A DNA stretch of 64,000 nucleotides from assembly GCF_001676615.1 (NCBI RefSeq), contig NZ_LYXZ01000027.1, forward strand, positions 1 to 64,000, in the 5' to 3' direction. Below are positions 1 through 9,387 of this stretch, one piece after another. The stretch is from Labrys sp. WJW (GTDB lineage Bacteria; Pseudomonadota; Alphaproteobacteria; Rhizobiales; Labraceae). Every line of letters begins with the position of its first letter. Positions within the stretch are counted from its first letter, which is position 1. The notes under the pieces were generated by a model that worked only from the letters and a program-made list of their open reading frames with translations, did no database searches and was not told where the DNA came from. The translations under genes were made by a program, and so were the position numbers.

Positions 1-159
<159 letters not shown>

Positions 160-169
160 GCGCAAGCAA

Positions 170-203
170 AGGCGGCGCTTGGATACACATCAAAGCGCCG
201 CCT
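170..203 (+). terminator. Hairpin after katG
   Basis: GGCGGCGCTT and its complement AAGCGCCGCC flank a loop of about 12 nt just after the katG stop. The following sequence is pyrimidine rich but has no long T run. It lies between convergent katG and the sigma-54 activator gene, so it could serve both. Confidence 0.6.
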
Positions 204-235
204 CTTCCCTGCAGACGGTATAGCCTCAGCAGAAT

Positions 236-2290
236 TCAGACGAAACCGCGGCGGATGCCATACTGATCGAGCTTGCGGTAAAGAGTGGGACGGGAAACGC
301 CAAGTCGACGCGCCGCCCGGCTCAGATTGCCGTCCTCGGCGGCCAGGACCTGGCGGATCGCCTGTCGTTCGGCTTCCTCCAGCGTTCCCGAAACCACCGG
401 CAACGACGAGGCCTGGGCATGCCCATCGCGGCACGTCGAGCGGATGATCTCCGCCGGCAGGTCGGCAAGCCCGACGCTGCCGCCATTGCCGAGCACATGC
501 AGCTTCTCGACCAGATTGCGCAACTCGCGCACATTGCCCGGCCAGCAATAGGCGATGAGATGGTCCAGCGCCTGCGGCGTGAATGCCAGCGGCTCCATCT
601 GCATGCGGGCTGCGATCTTCTGATTGAAGTGATCGAGCAGCAGCACGATATCCTCCCCGCGCTCGCGCAGGGGGGGCACACGGATCGAGACCGTGCTGAT
701 GCGATAATAGAGATCCCGGCGGAAGCGCCCGGCCTCCACCTCCTGCTTGAGCTCGCGATTGGTCGAGGCCACCAGCCGCACGTCGACCGGTCGACGCCGG
801 CTGTCGCCGATGCGCGTCACCACGCGATCTTCCAGCACGCGCAGCAGGAAAGGCTGGATATCCAGCGGCATTTCCCCGATCTCGTCGAGGCTGAGCACGC
901 CCCCATTCGCAAGCTCGAACACACCCGGCTTGCCTTCGCGGCTGGCGCCGGTAAAGGCGCCGGGTGCATGTCCGAACAGCTCGCTGCCGAACAATTCACG
1001 GGTGATCGCCCCACAATTGAGGGCAATGAATGGAGCGCTCGTGCCCGCGCGGCTGCCTTGCTGGAGCAGCCTGGCGAACAGCTCCTTGCCGACGCCGGTC
1101 TCCCCTTCGATCAACAGGGAGGTGACGTCATTGGATTGCGACACTCGGCAAGCGATGTCGACGGCTGCCCGCAAGGCGGGGCTTTCGCCGACGATGGCAG
1201 CCCGAGCTTCGTTGAGACGCGTGGATGCCGGATTGACGGCCGGCACCAAGCTCGGTGCCGAGACGGGCGGAAACACCAGTGCCGCCCCTCGCAGATCTCC
1301 ATCCAGCTCCAGCCGATTGACATGGCAGGTCTGGAATTCCTGCGGCAGTTGATTGACCAGTCCATCCAGGCTGTCGGCCGCCGTCAGTTCAACCAGCCTC
1401 CGGGCAGGAGCCCCCGAGAAGGAGGCGAGAAAACCGCCCTCGATCGGCCTGGGCAGATTGGCCTTGTAGATCACCCGGCCATGGCGGTCGACGATCATCA
1501 ATCCGTCGGACCGGCGATAACGCGGCGCCGAGGTGATGAAGGCTTCGAGCAGGCGTGTACGCTCCTCGCTCTGCTGGTCGGCCAGGGCCTTCTCGATTTC
1601 CCGGGCCGCTGCCGCGACCAAAGCGGTGTTGTGCGGCCTGAAGATGTCGGGATGGCCGGATAGGTCGACCACGCCGATGATGCGCCCGTCGAAGGGATCG
1701 CGCACCGGGGCACCGGCACAGGTCCAGGCCTTGATGCCTGCGCAAAAATGCTCGGCCGCATGCACGAAGACCGGTTCACCGGCCCAAAGCGCGGTGCCGA
1801 TGCCGTTGGTACCCACGACATCCTCGGTCCATTTGCCGCCGACCGCCAGATGGATATCCATGCCGTCGTGCAAGGTGCGTTCGTCCCCGACCGCATCGAT
1901 GAGAGTGCCCTCGCCATCGGCGAGAACCAGCATGGCACCGGTGCCCTCGAGCAATCGGCCAATCGTGAAGAAGGACCGGCGCGCCGCTTCCAGGAGCTCC
2001 CGGTTGAGATAGGCCAGATGCTCGACCTCGTCCCGCCCTCCCCTCAGGGGAGCCTCATTCTGCTGGGCGTCGATGCCGCCGGTGGCGCAGCGGTGCCAGG
2101 AGTCGTGGATGAGGGAGCGAACCGGCGAACGCGCACGATCCTGATCCGAAGCACCGGAGAGCAGGTTCTCCCAGGCCCGCATGGTTCGTCGTTCGTCGTA
2201 GTCGAGGCTCGCCATGGACAGGTTTTGTGCCTGTCGACCGGGTTGGGCAACGCTGGTGCGGATGTCGTCCAGATCGATATCGCGTGTCAT
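236..2290 (-). CDS. Sigma-54-dependent activator, AcoR-type
   Basis: This 684-residue bacterial enhancer-binding protein activates sigma-54 RNA polymerase. A GAF-like sensor region spans about residues 100-240. The AAA+ domain follows from about 365, with Walker A GETGVGKE near 396 and the sigma-54 contact loop GAFTGA near 444. The Walker B region reads LSLDEIGEM, and WPGNVREL occurs later. A Fis-type helix-turn-helix (SRAARRLGVSRPTLYRKL) closes the protein. The order matches AcoR, which activates acetoin or alcohol catabolic operons. No acetoin genes are visible nearby, so the target is unknown. It is convergent with katG. Confidence 0.9.
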   Translation of the reverse strand: MTRDIDLDDIRTSVAQPGRQAQNLSMASLDYDERRTMRAWENLLSGASDQDRARSPVRSLIHDSWHRCATGGIDAQQNEAPLRGGRDEVEHLAYLNRELLEAARRSFFTIGRLLEGTGAMLVLADGEGTLIDAVGDERTLHDGMDIHLAVGGKWTEDVVGTNGIGTALWAGEPVFVHAAEHFCAGIKAWTCAGAPVRDPFDGRIIGVVDLSGHPDIFRPHNTALVAAAAREIEKALADQQSEERTRLLEAFITSAPRYRRSDGLMIVDRHGRVIYKANLPRPIEGGFLASFSGAPARRLVELTAADSLDGLVNQLPQEFQTCHVNRLELDGDLRGAALVFPPVSAPSLVPAVNPASTRLNEARAAIVGESPALRAAVDIACRVSQSNDVTSLLIEGETGVGKELFARLLQQGSRAGTSAPFIALNCGAITRELFGSELFGHAPGAFTGASREGKPGVFELANGGVLSLDEIGEMPLDIQPFLLRVLEDRVVTRIGDSRRRPVDVRLVASTNRELKQEVEAGRFRRDLYYRISTVSIRVPPLRERGEDIVLLLDHFNQKIAARMQMEPLAFTPQALDHLIAYCWPGNVRELRNLVEKLHVLGNGGSVGLADLPAEIIRSTCRDGHAQASSLPVVSGTLEEAERQAIRQVLAAEDGNLSRAARRLGVSRPTLYRKLDQYGIRRGFV

Positions 2291-2463
2291 GCGTGCTTCA
2301 CATTGCTTCCTCGAGTAGCATCTCTAGTTCATGGGAGTTCCAATCGGGCGGCGGCGATCATGCGAAACGCAGAATGCCGGCGCCATGCAGCAGGCGGAAA
2401 GATCGTCGTGAATGCGCCACCCTCGCAAGGTCCATCGACATGGCGAGAGTGAAGCTCCGGCGT

Positions 2464-2937
2464 TCATTTGAGATCCAGCCGGCGGCCGATCTCGGCAATG
2501 AGCCACTCTTCAGTATGGACGCCGGATACGATCTGGTTGTCGAGATCGGCGAGCAGCGTCGCGATCGGCTCGTCGAGAGGAGCAAAGAAACCATTCTCGC
2601 TCGTCGCCAGCACGAAGGTCTCCTCGCCGTCCCGGGCCGTGATCTGGCCGAGATGATGGAGCTGGCGGCTGGTGTTTTCATCCACCATGATGACGCGGCC
2701 GTTGAGGCTGACGCGTATGCGGGCGAGCGGCTCCCCGGCGGGAGCGCTCGTGCTCATGTCGTGGAAGATGAGCCCCTTGGGCTGCGGTTTCGGCTTGTGC
2801 GCCTTGCTCGCAGAGTAGCTGCCGCCGCTGAACTGATCGGCAAGACGCGTGATGGTCGCACGGTTTTCCGAAAGAAGCCTGCGGAACGCAGCATCCTCCC
2901 GGCGTGGGCCATCCCGCTTGGAAATGATCTCGACCAC
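2464..2937 (-). CDS. Hypothetical protein, 157 aa
   Basis: The frame starts with GTG preceded by a strong GGGAGGAG ribosome binding site. The N-terminus is charged; a Lys/Pro-rich stretch (KAHKPKPQPKG) lies near residue 50, followed by a compact acidic C-terminal half. No signal peptide or membrane segment is seen. I do not recognise the family. It lies alone between the sigma-54 activator gene and the DapA-like gene, on the same strand as both. Confidence 0.6.
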   Translation of the reverse strand: MVEIISKRDGPRREDAAFRRLLSENRATITRLADQFSGGSYSASKAHKPKPQPKGLIFHDMSTSAPAGEPLARIRVSLNGRVIMVDENTSRQLHHLGQITARDGEETFVLATSENGFFAPLDEPIATLLADLDNQIVSGVHTEEWLIAEIGRRLDLK

Positions 2938-3342
2938 GAACTCCTCCCAGATTTCATTGGCCAGAACGGCGGCATTTCATGCTCTGTCGCGAGCATATTC
3001 TTTTTCCAGCCACCTCACCAGCATGACCTTATAGGCCCGATTTTCTGGCTTGGGGTAGTAGAGGAGTACGACAAAGACCGGCAGGTTCGTGCTGCGACAT
3101 CCAGGGCGGGCTCGCTTCCAGCGCGGACACCTTCGGCAAGCCGGCAGCATTGGAAGACACCCCGACATGCGGAGCGTTCACATCTTCAAAGACCGCTTTC
3201 GTCAAAGGCCACGCGCCGGGCCGCCAGGCCGGATTCCTTTGGAAACCGAAAGGATGTTGCAGCCTGGCGACGACGAGGCCGAGAAAGCCGGACGCACGAC
3301 TATATTCGTGTATGAACCGCGTCGGGCCAGATGCCGTGAAGG
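2938..3342. other. Intergenic stretch without a supported gene
   Basis: About 400 bases between two minus-strand genes. A minus-strand frame of 63 codons (2977-3168) has an LPVFVVLLYY hydrophobic patch and a charged tail but no convincing start site or known family, so it is not called. No terminator or operator was recognised. Confidence 0.4.
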
Positions 3343-4311
3343 TCAGGAACGCGCGTCGCTCCCAATCCCGTCTTGAAGAAGCTCGGCCGCCGCAATACGC
3401 CCGCGGTAATGTTCGGTCCCCTGGACGATTTTGTCCATAAGCGCATCCAGCGCCCAGAATCGCTCGCGAATATCGAAAGTCACGGTCCGGCTATCGGTAC
3501 AGGAGAAAGTACCAATGCGCTGATGATAAAGCTTTGCCAGTTTTGGATACCCCATCGACTCGGCCATCGCGGCAAGTGCGAGATAGACCGAGAGCTCATC
3601 GGCGAGGGCTGGATCATCCGAGCTCTTGGTCAGCAGCCATTTGTAGAGATCGGGATGGAAATTGGTAAAAACCCCGGTGAAACCGCGCGAGCCAGCCTTG
3701 ATCGCGTCGAAAGCAATCGCTGCATTGGCATTGATGACGGAGAGCGGCGTATCTTTGGTGAGCTCGATGCGCCGCCTGACCGTATCCAGGTCGCATGACA
3801 CGTCCTTCAAGATGACAAATCTGCCGCTATTGGCGCAGAAGATCAGCTCATCATCCGTCAACAGACGGCGATAGGGTGCAGGACATTCGTAAAGACCCAA
3901 TGGCATGTCCTTCGGCAGCCGGAGCAACAGCCAATTGAGATCGTCGACGAATTTCGTGCCGCCCTCCTTCTTGGCATCGAGGCGGTTTGTGACGAGAACG
4001 ATGCCGTCGACCCCCGTGGCCGCGATCGCGGTGAGTTCGGTGAGCTGATCATCGAGATCTTCGCTCACATGGCCCGAGGCGATGACGGGGATCCGGCCTG
4101 AAGCCGCCTTCTTGATGAAGGCTGCGAGCTCGACACGCTCCTCCAGGCTCAGGAACTGCATTTCGCTGGATTGGCAAACGGCAAACAGGGCATCCGAGCC
4201 GTTTGCGATATACCATTCCACCAGATTGGCCACGCCCGCATAGTCGATCTTCCCGCTCGAAGTGAACGGTGTGATCATCACGGGAATGATGCCCTCGATT
4301 TTCTTCATCAT
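3343..4311 (-). CDS. DapA family aldolase/synthase
   Basis: This 322-residue protein belongs to the dihydrodipicolinate synthase/N-acetylneuraminate lyase superfamily of TIM-barrel class I aldolases. The N-terminus IEGIIPVMITPF is diagnostic. The Schiff-base lysine is in FVILKDVS, and the tyrosine of the active site is in GLYECP. It is the last gene of a minus-strand cluster with an HpaI-type aldolase, an FAD-linked dehydrogenase and an MFS transporter. A catabolic 2-oxo acid aldolase or dehydratase role is therefore more likely than lysine synthesis. Two adjacent ATG codons (4311, 4308) can start it. Confidence 0.88.
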   Translation of the reverse strand: MMKKIEGIIPVMITPFTSSGKIDYAGVANLVEWYIANGSDALFAVCQSSEMQFLSLEERVELAAFIKKAASGRIPVIASGHVSEDLDDQLTELTAIAATGVDGIVLVTNRLDAKKEGGTKFVDDLNWLLLRLPKDMPLGLYECPAPYRRLLTDDELIFCANSGRFVILKDVSCDLDTVRRRIELTKDTPLSVINANAAIAFDAIKAGSRGFTGVFTNFHPDLYKWLLTKSSDDPALADELSVYLALAAMAESMGYPKLAKLYHQRIGTFSCTDSRTVTFDIRERFWALDALMDKIVQGTEHYRGRIAAAELLQDGIGSDARS

Positions 4312-4476
4312 CGTGTGTCGGCCTGAGTGTTTATCTTGGAATCAACGAAATTGAACGGCCATCCTGGTCGTCCGGCAAGCCGGCGGTACGGCCGGCGGGC
4401 ACGAGCGACGCAGCTTCCAAACGGCGCGGCGTCGGCGGCATGCGGTGAGAACTGTTCAGTCTCCCGGCTGTCTCGT

Positions 4477-5862
4477 TCACGTCCGAACAGGGGAGATCGT
4501 CGCGCTGAGCGGCTGGCTGCCCGATACCCGTTTGATGAACAGCACCAGGACGAAGGCAAGAAACGCGGCTGCAGCGATGGCATACAGGCCGTAAGCGTCG
4601 ATGCCGGACCAGGTGATCGCACCAGTGCGGATGTTGGGGGCGACGAAGCCGCCCAAGGCGCCCAGGGAATTGATCACCGCAAAGCCTCCGGCTGCCGCCG
4701 CGCCTCCCAGATATTGCGTCGGGAAGGTCCAGAAAATCGGCTGCGCCGTCATGATGCCCATGGTGACGAAGCAGAGCGCGGCAATCGCCAGTGCCGGGCT
4801 GGCATGTGCGGATGCGACCAGGCCGAGCGCGATCGCAGCCAGGGAAAACAACAGACAGATCTGGCGCCGGCCGGAGCGCACCGCCCAGTCCGGATAGAAG
4901 AAGCCCGCGATCAGGGCACAAATCCACGGAATGGCCGATATGCATCCCACCAGCAGGCCGACCTTGACGCCGAGCAGGGCCGCAACCTGCGTCGGAAGAT
5001 AGAAGGCCACACCCAGGCCGGTGATCTGGATCAGGAAATAGATGGCGGCAAAATAGAACAGGCGCGGATTGCGAACGGCACGCGCAAAGTCGATCTCCCC
5101 GCTATGGGCCTTTTCGGACTGCTCGGCGGCAAGCGCAGCCGTCAGGGCCTGGCGCTCGTCGGCAGGCATCCACTTGGCGTCGGCCGGCGTGTCGGTCAGA
5201 TAGAAATAGGCCCAGACGCCGACCAGAACGGTGATGCCTCCCTCGATGAGGAACATCAATTGCCAGCCATGGAGCCCGAACAGGCCGTCCAGGTCGAGAA
5301 ACAGGCCGGAAATCGGCCCACCAAAGATCAAGGCGAGCGGACTGCCGAAATAGAAGATCGCAAGGATTTTTCCGCGGACTTCCTTGGGAAACCAGAGCGT
5401 CAGATACAGGATGGCGCCAGGGAAAAGGCCGGCCTCGGCAGCGCCCAGGACGACGCGGATCAGCGAGAAAGTCGTGTCGTTGTAGGCAAACATCATCAGC
5501 GCGGAGATGACGCCCCAGGTCACCATGATGCGGGCCAGCCACCTGCGAGCCCCGACCTTGTGCAGCATCAGGTTACTCGGCAGTTCGAAGAGGGCATAGG
5601 TGAGGAAGAAGACACCCGCGCCAAAGGCGAAGGCCGCTTCGGTTACGCCCGTGGTGGCCTGATAGGATTGCTTGGCGAAGCCGATGTTCACGCGGTCGAG
5701 ATAGGCCAGCAGATACATCAGGATCAAAAACGGCAGGATGCGCCATTTCGCCCGAGATACAGCGCGATCGAGCGATGCCCGGGCGGCCCCGTCGAGGTCG
5801 GCCAGGCGGGCCTGGCCATTGTTGATGGTCATCATAGTCTCCGTCCCATTGGCCTTTCCCAT
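4477..5862 (-). CDS. MFS transporter, anion:cation symporter type
   Basis: A 461-residue major facilitator with about 12 hydrophobic segments. The N-terminal stretch LMYLLAYLDRVNIGFAKQ is the signature of the ACS family (phthalate, tartrate, galactonate and hexuronate permeases). It probably imports an organic acid across the inner membrane for the aldolases and dehydrogenase encoded beside it. Translation could start at 5862 or at the tandem ATG near 5835, which has a purine-rich GGGACGGAG upstream. It is third in the putative operon running from 8319 to 3343. Confidence 0.88.
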   Translation of the reverse strand: MGKANGTETMMTINNGQARLADLDGAARASLDRAVSRAKWRILPFLILMYLLAYLDRVNIGFAKQSYQATTGVTEAAFAFGAGVFFLTYALFELPSNLMLHKVGARRWLARIMVTWGVISALMMFAYNDTTFSLIRVVLGAAEAGLFPGAILYLTLWFPKEVRGKILAIFYFGSPLALIFGGPISGLFLDLDGLFGLHGWQLMFLIEGGITVLVGVWAYFYLTDTPADAKWMPADERQALTAALAAEQSEKAHSGEIDFARAVRNPRLFYFAAIYFLIQITGLGVAFYLPTQVAALLGVKVGLLVGCISAIPWICALIAGFFYPDWAVRSGRRQICLLFSLAAIALGLVASAHASPALAIAALCFVTMGIMTAQPIFWTFPTQYLGGAAAAGGFAVINSLGALGGFVAPNIRTGAITWSGIDAYGLYAIAAAAFLAFVLVLFIKRVSGSQPLSATISPVRT

Positions 5863-6095
5863 CTGGCCGGTTCTGTCTTAAGTCGGGTGATCTTCCGAAG
5901 GTCTGTTTGGGGGCCACCCTGTCAGGATGTGCGGTCTGGCCCTTCCCTTCAGCCAGACGCTCCACGACTGGAAAGGGTTAAGGGCGGCCGTTCGCTTCGG
6001 CCGCAACCCAATCACCGCCTCGCGCCCCGTCCGACGGATGGGACGCGTGCGAAGCGGCAACCCTCGTGGCTGCCACGGTCCGGTTTCGCCGGGCC

Positions 6096-7502
6096 TCAAA
6101 CAACCTTTCCAGGGTTCAGCAAACCGCGAGGATCGAGAGCTGCCTTGATCGAGCGCATGAGCTCGAGCTCGACCGGCGAGCGCGTATAAGGCAGGAACTT
6201 CTTCTTTTTCAGGCCAATACCGTGTTCGGCTGAAACGGTACCGTCGTGGCTGCGCACGAGGTCGTAGACGATGTCGTCGATCGCGTCATAAGGCTGCTGC
6301 GGCGCGCCGGGAACGCAGGCGATGATGTGCATGTTGCCGTCGGCAATATGGCCGTAGAAATAGCTTTCGCACCCCGGCAACTCACGCGCCAATCGCGCGC
6401 GGCACGCGCGGGCATAGATATCCATGTCGGCAACCGGAAGGCCGATATCGAAGGAACTGTGCGGCCCCAGCACCTGCCTGAATTCGGCCGCCGCGTCTCG
6501 CGCGCCCCAGAATGCCTTCACGTCGCCCAGCGATTGCGCCACTGCCGCATCTTCGATGACGCCGGCTTCCATCTGGTTCTCGAGCAGGGCATCGAAGCGC
6601 GCTCTTTCGTCCTCATGGGTGCCCATGCCCTCGACGAGCACGTAGAAGGCATGCTCGCCGGAAATCGGACGGCGGATATTGGGAACGCGCTGGGTCGCCA
6701 CCTGCCAATAGTCTGGCCACATCACCTCGAAGGCCGACAGGGTCGGCCCCAGCCAGCGACGGGTGCTGGCCAGAAAGGAGAGAACCTTGTCGTAGCTGCC
6801 AAGGCCGCACAGGGCTGCCATGACGCAATTGGGCTTGGGATGCAGGCGCAGCACGGCCCGCGTCACGATGCCGAGAGTGCCTTCCGACCCGATGAAGAGC
6901 TGCTTGAGATCGAAGCCCGCATTGTTCTTGATCATCTTGTTGAGGCTGGTCATCAGCGTGCCGTCCGGCAGCACGACCTCGAGCCCGAGCACCATGTCGC
7001 GAGTCATGCCGTAGCGGATGACGCGGTTGCCGCCGGCATTGGTACCGATATTGCCGCCGATGGCGCAGGACCCGCGGGCCCCGAGATCCAGGGCAAAGAA
7101 GAAGCCGGCATCGTCGGCCGCCCGCTGGATCGCCTCCAGCGTGGTGCCGGCTTTCACGGTCATGGTCGCGGCCGCAGGATCGATCTCCTCGATGCCCACC
7201 AGCCGTTCGAGCGACAGGGCGATGGCACCGTCGACAGGGCGGCTGCCGCCGGCCAAACCGGTGAGCCCCCCTTGCGGCACGACTGCCACGCCGTGACGAG
7301 CGGCAATCCGCATCGCCGTCGCAACGCCCTGGGCGTCGGACGGCCGGACCACGGCAAGCGGGCGGACGGGGCCGAGCGTGCTCCAATCCTGGAGATTGCG
7401 TTCGGGAATATCGGCCCCCGCAAGCACCGCGGCAGGACCGAGTGCCTCCTCCAGCGCACGGATCGCCTCTGCGGAGGTATTTGTCGACATCTCAGTAAGC
7501 AT
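6096..7502 (-). CDS. FAD-linked D-2-hydroxyacid dehydrogenase (GlcD-like)
   Basis: This 468-residue flavoprotein has the PCMH-type FAD-binding motifs PQGGLTGLAGGS and SCAIGGNIGTNAGGN, followed by the FAD-oxidase C-terminal domain ending in AEHGIGLKKKKFL. The family includes the glycolate oxidase subunit GlcD, D-lactate dehydrogenase and D-2-hydroxyglutarate dehydrogenase. The frame can open at 7502, overlapping the aldolase stop, or at ATG 7490 one base after that stop. The tight coupling indicates co-translation. Substrate is inferred only from neighbours: a 2-hydroxy acid. Confidence 0.9.
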   Translation of the reverse strand: MLTEMSTNTSAEAIRALEEALGPAAVLAGADIPERNLQDWSTLGPVRPLAVVRPSDAQGVATAMRIAARHGVAVVPQGGLTGLAGGSRPVDGAIALSLERLVGIEEIDPAAATMTVKAGTTLEAIQRAADDAGFFFALDLGARGSCAIGGNIGTNAGGNRVIRYGMTRDMVLGLEVVLPDGTLMTSLNKMIKNNAGFDLKQLFIGSEGTLGIVTRAVLRLHPKPNCVMAALCGLGSYDKVLSFLASTRRWLGPTLSAFEVMWPDYWQVATQRVPNIRRPISGEHAFYVLVEGMGTHEDERARFDALLENQMEAGVIEDAAVAQSLGDVKAFWGARDAAAEFRQVLGPHSSFDIGLPVADMDIYARACRARLARELPGCESYFYGHIADGNMHIIACVPGAPQQPYDAIDDIVYDLVRSHDGTVSAEHGIGLKKKKFLPYTRSPVELELMRSIKAALDPRGLLNPGKVV

Positions 7503-8319
7503 GGGCCCTATCCATCGGCAGGGCGGAGTGAACCGCCGCGCCCGTCCGCTCCTCGCGGAATTTCACCTGTTCGCGCACCACCGCCAGAGCGGCGTCGCGC
7601 ATCAGGCCGACATCGCTCGCCACCGGAACAAGCCGATAGCCGGCATGGATGAGCGACTGCCAATCCGCACCGGCGCTCGGCACGGTGCCCATCGGCTTGC
7701 CGCTGGCAAGCATCGCCTTCTCCGCTTCACCCACCAGGGCGCGCACTTCCGGCCGGTCGAGCTGCTCCAGCATGCCGATCGAACCGGCCATGTCGTTGAC
7801 GCCGAGGAACGGCACGTCGACGCCCTCCACGGCACAGATCTCGGCGGCACGGCGCACGGCATCGGCGGACTCGAGTTGGATGACGATCAGGAGCTCCTCA
7901 TTCGCCCGCGTCATGTAGTCGGCAGCCTTGCCGAAGGTCGAGGCACGCACCAGCGGCGCCGCATAGCCGCGCCGTCCCTGCGGCGGGTAACGGCAGGCGG
8001 CGACAGCTGCCCTGGCCTCCTCGGCCGTTTCGACCGATGGGATCATCAGGCTGTTGGCGCCGGCGTCGAGCAGGCGCTTGAGGATGATCGGATCGTTCCA
8101 TGGCACGCGCACGATGCAGGGCGTGCCCCCTTCGGCCGCTCGAAGCATGTCGACGGCATCGCGCAACTCGCCCAGGCCATGTTCGAGATCGAGGATGAGA
8201 AAGTCGAAACCCTGATGCGCCAGGATTTCGACATTGGTGGCGCTTCCCGTCTCCACCCAGGCACCGAACAGGGCATCCCCTGCTGCGAAGCGCCGCTTCA
8301 GCTGATTTGGCTTGAACAC
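7492..8319 (-). CDS. HpcH/HpaI family aldolase
   Basis: A 275-residue class II aldolase of the type that cleaves 2-oxo-4-hydroxy acids to pyruvate and an aldehyde. Family features are WVETGS near the N-terminus, FDFLILDLEHG, a VRVPWND segment and MIPSVETAEEA. A GTG start at 8319 has GGGAGGGGGAA just upstream. It is the first gene of the minus-strand cluster and faces the GntR gene across a perfect palindrome, so it is the probable regulated promoter-proximal gene. Confidence 0.9.
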   Translation of the reverse strand: MFKPNQLKRRFAAGDALFGAWVETGSATNVEILAHQGFDFLILDLEHGLGELRDAVDMLRAAEGGTPCIVRVPWNDPIILKRLLDAGANSLMIPSVETAEEARAAVAACRYPPQGRRGYAAPLVRASTFGKAADYMTRANEELLIVIQLESADAVRRAAEICAVEGVDVPFLGVNDMAGSIGMLEQLDRPEVRALVGEAEKAMLASGKPMGTVPSAGADWQSLIHAGYRLVPVASDVGLMRDAALAVVREQVKFREERTGAAVHSALPMDRAHAY

Positions 8320-8412
8320 TTCCCCCTCCCGTCGGGTGGCACGAGGCCTGTCGATGGCCTGGCTTCCCGGATGCTGAGCCCACCAAGGCTGCCCGCAACT
8401 TAAACGCCTCCC

Positions 8413-8437
8413 TATCTGAAGTACAGTACTTCAGATA
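8413..8437. promoter_or_regulatory. Perfect 25-bp palindrome, probable GntR operator
   Basis: TATCTGAAGTAC and its exact reverse complement flank a single central base at 8425. It sits in the shared promoter region of the GntR/FCD regulator and the divergent aldolase operon. GntR/FCD regulators bind short palindromes in such positions, so this is the likely site of autoregulation and operon control. Confidence 0.75.
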
Positions 8438-8540
8438 TTTTTCTTGCCTGCGCATGCATCTCGGGGAAATTCACTCCCCATTGCCGGTTCGAGCTGTATC
8501 TTGCATACTGGAAAGCTGGAATCTGGGAGAACCGCCCATC

Positions 8541-9248
8541 GTGTCGCTCGCTTCATCCTCAGCCCTGTCGATCGACCGACCGCGCTCGCTGACGACCACC
8601 GTGGCCGAAAGGTTGCGCCAAGCCATCATCGATTCTGAATTGCCGCTCGGCAGCGAGCTTTCCGAACTCGGCCTCGCCGCCAAGCTCGGCGTCAGCCGCA
8701 CGCCGGTGCGCGAGGCGCTCTCGATGCTGCAGCTGCAGGGAATGGTGAACATCGTGCCGCAGAAAGGCAGCTATGTTTTCTTCCCCACGGAGCAGGACCT
8801 GGTGGACCTTTGCGAATATCGCATCCTGCTCGAATGCCGCGCCGTCAGTTTCGCGCTGGCCCGCCGCCGTGCCGAGACGATCGAGATGCTCAATGGCGCC
8901 AAGGCTGCCATGGACGAGGCCAGGGCCAAGGCCGATCCTGTGGCTTATTCGCGGGCTGACACCGTGTTCCACGAGGCGTTCATCCGCAATTGCCGCAATC
9001 GCTTCATCGAGGATGGTTACGCCCTCGTCTCCGGTCCCATTGCGACGTTGCGCACCCATCTTTCGGTGCCGCTCGCCGGTGTGCAGGACCGCTCCTATAT
9101 CGAGCATCAACAGATGATGTCGGCCTTCGAGAGAGGCGACCTGGTCGAGCTCGATTCGATCCTGGTGAACCACATCCTCAACACGCGGCACTCCTATGTC
9201 CGTGCTTTGCAGGAGGGGCTGATCGGCACCGGCGCCCGACACGAATAG
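8541..9248 (+). CDS. GntR family regulator, FCD (FadR-type) subfamily
   Basis: A winged helix-turn-helix (LGVSRTPVREALSMLQLQG) is followed by an all-helical FCD ligand-binding domain. The FCD metal/ligand histidines are suggested by DTVFHEAF, SYIEHQQ and NHILNTRHS. I chose the GTG at 8541 (235 residues), which follows CTGGGAGA; an in-frame ATG at 8454 would add 29 residues not typical of the family. FCD regulators usually sense sugar acids or organic acids. It probably controls the divergent aldolase operon through the palindrome at 8413-8437. Confidence 0.88.
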   Translation: MSLASSSALSIDRPRSLTTTVAERLRQAIIDSELPLGSELSELGLAAKLGVSRTPVREALSMLQLQGMVNIVPQKGSYVFFPTEQDLVDLCEYRILLECRAVSFALARRRAETIEMLNGAKAAMDEARAKADPVAYSRADTVFHEAFIRNCRNRFIEDGYALVSGPIATLRTHLSVPLAGVQDRSYIEHQQMMSAFERGDLVELDSILVNHILNTRHSYVRALQEGLIGTGARHE

Positions 9249-9264
9249 GGCGCCGGCCACCCAT

Positions 9265-9387
9265 AGCGTTTTGCGATTTGACCGAGTCACCAAAAATCGC
9301 AAAGACGCTCGAGCCAATCCTTCGGATTGGCTTGGAAACAAAGAGTTAGAGCAAATGAGCGTTCACACTTGAACGCGTTTTACTCTA
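9265..9387. terminator. Three consecutive hairpins between convergent genes
   Basis: Hairpin 1 (9265-9309) pairs AGCGTTTTGCGATTT with a one-base-bulged complement. Hairpin 2 (9312-9332) is AGCCAATCC-TTC-GGATTGGCT, perfect. Hairpin 3 (9347-9387) pairs TAGAGCAAATGAGCGTTCA with TGAACGCGTTTTACTCTA and includes the stop codon of the SMP-30 gene. The position between convergent genes suits a bidirectional terminator; the mosaic may also be a dispersed intergenic repeat. Confidence 0.6.

Noticed and set aside
4327..6189. Very long plus-strand open frame opposite the MFS and neighbouring genes
   Set aside because: It is antisense to a clear transporter gene, its peptide is Gln/Arg/Asp-rich low-quality sequence, and such mirror frames are expected in GC-rich codons.
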